Origin: an uncultured Oscillospiraceae bacterium
GTDB lineage: Bacteria > Bacillota > Clostridia > Oscillospirales > Oscillospiraceae
NCBI GenBank assembly: GCA_910584805.1
Contig: CAJUCB010000002.1
Location: 47,205-54,636 of the forward strand
DNA length: 7,432 nucleotides
Direction: 5' to 3'
Below the pieces are notes generated by a model. The model did no database searches. It was given only the letters and a program-made list of their open reading frames with translations, and had not been told where the DNA came from. Positions within the stretch are counted from its first letter, which is position 1, and the number at the start of each line of letters is the position of its first letter. A program made the translations under genes and the position numbers. Shown here one piece after another: positions 6,058-7,432 of the stretch.

Positions 6058-7432
6058 ATGCTGCAACGCACCCCGTTGGTACAACTGGATGATTACTTTC
6101 TCCCGCTGGGACAGCGCAGTACGCCAGGGGTATACTTCGTCCGGCTCAACGGGTATAACCAGCAGGTCCATCACTTTATCCAGCGCTATTACACAGCCGC
6201 CCGGACTTCCGGGGTAATCCTGGAAGGGAAGCTGCAAAACCCCGACAACAACAACCTGGCCTACTATGGCGAGATCATGGGGATGGAGTTCCAGCTCAAC
6301 ATGGGCTTCCTCCTCACCAGCCTGAAAAAGTGGCTCCCCAGAATGAACGACAGCCAGCGCAGCAACGTGGCCGGGGCCATTTACGACACCCTGATGGACT
6401 TGAAAAAAAGCGGCAAAACGGACATGATGCTGAAAAACGCCTACATCAAGTTCATGTGCTGGCTCTATTACAAGTTTGAACGCATCGTCAACCACCTGGG
6501 GGAAGAGACCCTCCCCAAAATCCTCTACGACGGCAGCATTGGCAGCTACGAATTGCTGTTGATGAACGTGTTATCCCTGGCTGGCTGCGACATCCTTCTC
6601 CTGCAATACCAGGGGGACAGCGCGTACCAAAGGCTGGACCCCCAATCCAAGACCTCCCAGAACTTCACCCTGCCAGACTTCACCCCCTTCCCCCCAGGCT
6701 TTTCCCTCAAGCAGCTTCGGCAGGAGATGCAGGAGGCGGCCCAGCGGGAGCGCCTGTATGGGCCTAAGCCCCAGACTGCCAACTGCACCAACGCCTGGAT
6801 CAGTGGCAAGGTTTTGGAGGATGTCCGCCGGGACTTTCCCTCCCGGGGCTCGGACCCCCAGTTCTTCTACAACTGCTTCTGCCGTATCACCGGGGTGGAG
6901 GACAAGCTCACCTATCAAAACGAGCTCTACCAGCTCCAATTGGAGCTGAAAACCACCAAGCGGCGGCTGGTCATCCTCAGCGGGGCCATCCCGCCCCCCA
7001 CCATGGAGGAAATCAGCGGCATCCGCCGGAGGAACTACCAGGATCTAAACCAGCTGGTGTTGGACCTGTCCTCCAACCTCCAATACAGCGCCAGCCAGGA
7101 ATTGCAGCGGCTGATGGTCCGGGCTTTCGTTGACCTGCTCTTGGAGGAGGGGCAGCGGGAGCCGGGGAAGCTGAACCGGCTGACCAACCGGGCTGTCTAT
7201 CTGCTGTGCTGGCTGAAACGCTACCAGCAACAGCTATTTGGCCAGTGGAAGCTTCCAGAAATCGCCGCGTTCCTCTACCTGGGCGGCTGCAAGAACGAAA
7301 ACGAAGCCCTGTTCTGCCGCTTCCTGGCCCGGCTGCCGGTGGACGTGCTGGTCTTTCAGCCCGACCGCAATGCAAGCTGCTGTTTGGAGGACCGATTGCT
7401 ATATACGGTGAACCATCCCCTCTCCCTCACCG
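6058..7432 (+). CDS. YceG-like protein of Ter/tellurite-type stress loci (C-terminus cut by window edge)
   Basis: The frame is open from an ATG at 6058 to the right edge: 458 residues of a family usually around 530-560. I recognise it as similar to Bacillus subtilis YceG, described in Pfam as a putative component of a biosynthetic module and found with TerD-, TerC- and TelA-type proteins in general stress and tellurite-resistance operons; its biochemical activity is not established. Visible marks are GVILEGKLQNPDNNNLAYYGE (52-72), FMCWLYYKFERI (132-143), LPKILYDGSIGSYELLLMNVL (152-172), GCDILLLQY (176-184) and LDPQSKTSQ (193-201). The beta-helix-beta pattern around 154-184 suggests Rossmann-like folding. 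The order of motifs repeats at 274-435, suggesting an internal duplication. There is no signal peptide or membrane segment, so it should be cytosolic. It is unrelated to Escherichia coli YceG (MltG). Family identification is from memory of the family's motifs, not from a search. Confidence 0.78.
   Translation, partial: MLQRTPLVQLDDYFLPLGQRSTPGVYFVRLNGYNQQVHHFIQRYYTAARTSGVILEGKLQNPDNNNLAYYGEIMGMEFQLNMGFLLTSLKKWLPRMNDSQRSNVAGAIYDTLMDLKKSGKTDMMLKNAYIKFMCWLYYKFERIVNHLGEETLPKILYDGSIGSYELLLMNVLSLAGCDILLLQYQGDSAYQRLDPQSKTSQNFTLPDFTPFPPGFSLKQLRQEMQEAAQRERLYGPKPQTANCTNAWISGKVLEDVRRDFPSRGSDPQFFYNCFCRITGVEDKLTYQNELYQLQLELKTTKRRLVILSGAIPPPTMEEISGIRRRNYQDLNQLVLDLSSNLQYSASQELQRLMVRAFVDLLLEEGQREPGKLNRLTNRAVYLLCWLKRYQQQLFGQWKLPEIAAFLYLGGCKNENEALFCRFLARLPVDVLVFQPDRNASCCLEDRLLYTVNHPLSLT

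Noticed and set aside
5713..6495. A 260-codon minus-strand frame spanning the end of the ATPase gene and the start of the YceG-like gene
   Set aside because: It runs antisense across two well-supported genes and has shadow-type composition.
6058..7432. Assignment as endolytic murein transglycosylase (MltG, called YceG in Escherichia coli)
   Set aside because: Only the name is shared. MltG has an N-terminal membrane anchor and a LysM-like plus catalytic domain, neither of which is present here.
1..7432. CRISPR arrays, tRNA or rRNA genes, insertion sequences, att sites
   Set aside because: No regularly spaced repeats, no cloverleaf or rRNA-like sequence, no transposase or recombinase frame and no terminal inverted repeats were seen on either strand.

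Overview
The window looks like chromosomal DNA of a GC-rich, low-oxygen Firmicute. The heavy C/G third-position codon use, strong AGGAGG-type ribosome binding sites, sigma-A type promoters and the gene families present fit a gut clostridium of the Oscillospiraceae group (Flavonifractor/Lawsonibacter-like). The taxonomic call is inference from composition and gene style; there is no marker gene.

Layout. Positions 1-1927 on the minus strand hold a two-gene transporter operon: tctB (small membrane subunit) followed 14 bases later by tctA (large membrane subunit, running off the left edge). These are the membrane parts of a tripartite tricarboxylate transporter; no tctC binding-protein gene is visible. 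A 322-base divergent spacer (1928-2249) carries candidate promoters for both directions and several short repeats. A LysR-family regulator (2250-3155) is transcribed away from tctBA and ends in a strong intrinsic terminator.

The second unit starts at a textbook promoter (TTGACA, 17 bases, TATAAT) at 3289-3317. An 80-base leader with an inverted repeat at the predicted transcription start and a 13-codon leader reading frame leads to a complete 864-residue PMCA-type calcium P-type ATPase (3404-5998). After 59 bases with no terminator comes a protein I recognise as YceG-like (6058 to the right edge, incomplete), the family that accompanies TerD, TerC and TelA proteins in tellurite/stress-response (Ter) loci such as the Bacillus subtilis yce operon.

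Reading the two halves together: left, a carboxylate uptake system probably controlled by its divergent LysR regulator; right, the beginning of what is probably a Ter-type stress operon in which a calcium pump is the first gene. The most notable direct observation is that the YceG-like protein appears to be built from two copies of the same roughly 180-residue unit, offset by about 250 residues. The decisive genes (TerD, TelA, TerC) would lie beyond the right edge and cannot be confirmed here.
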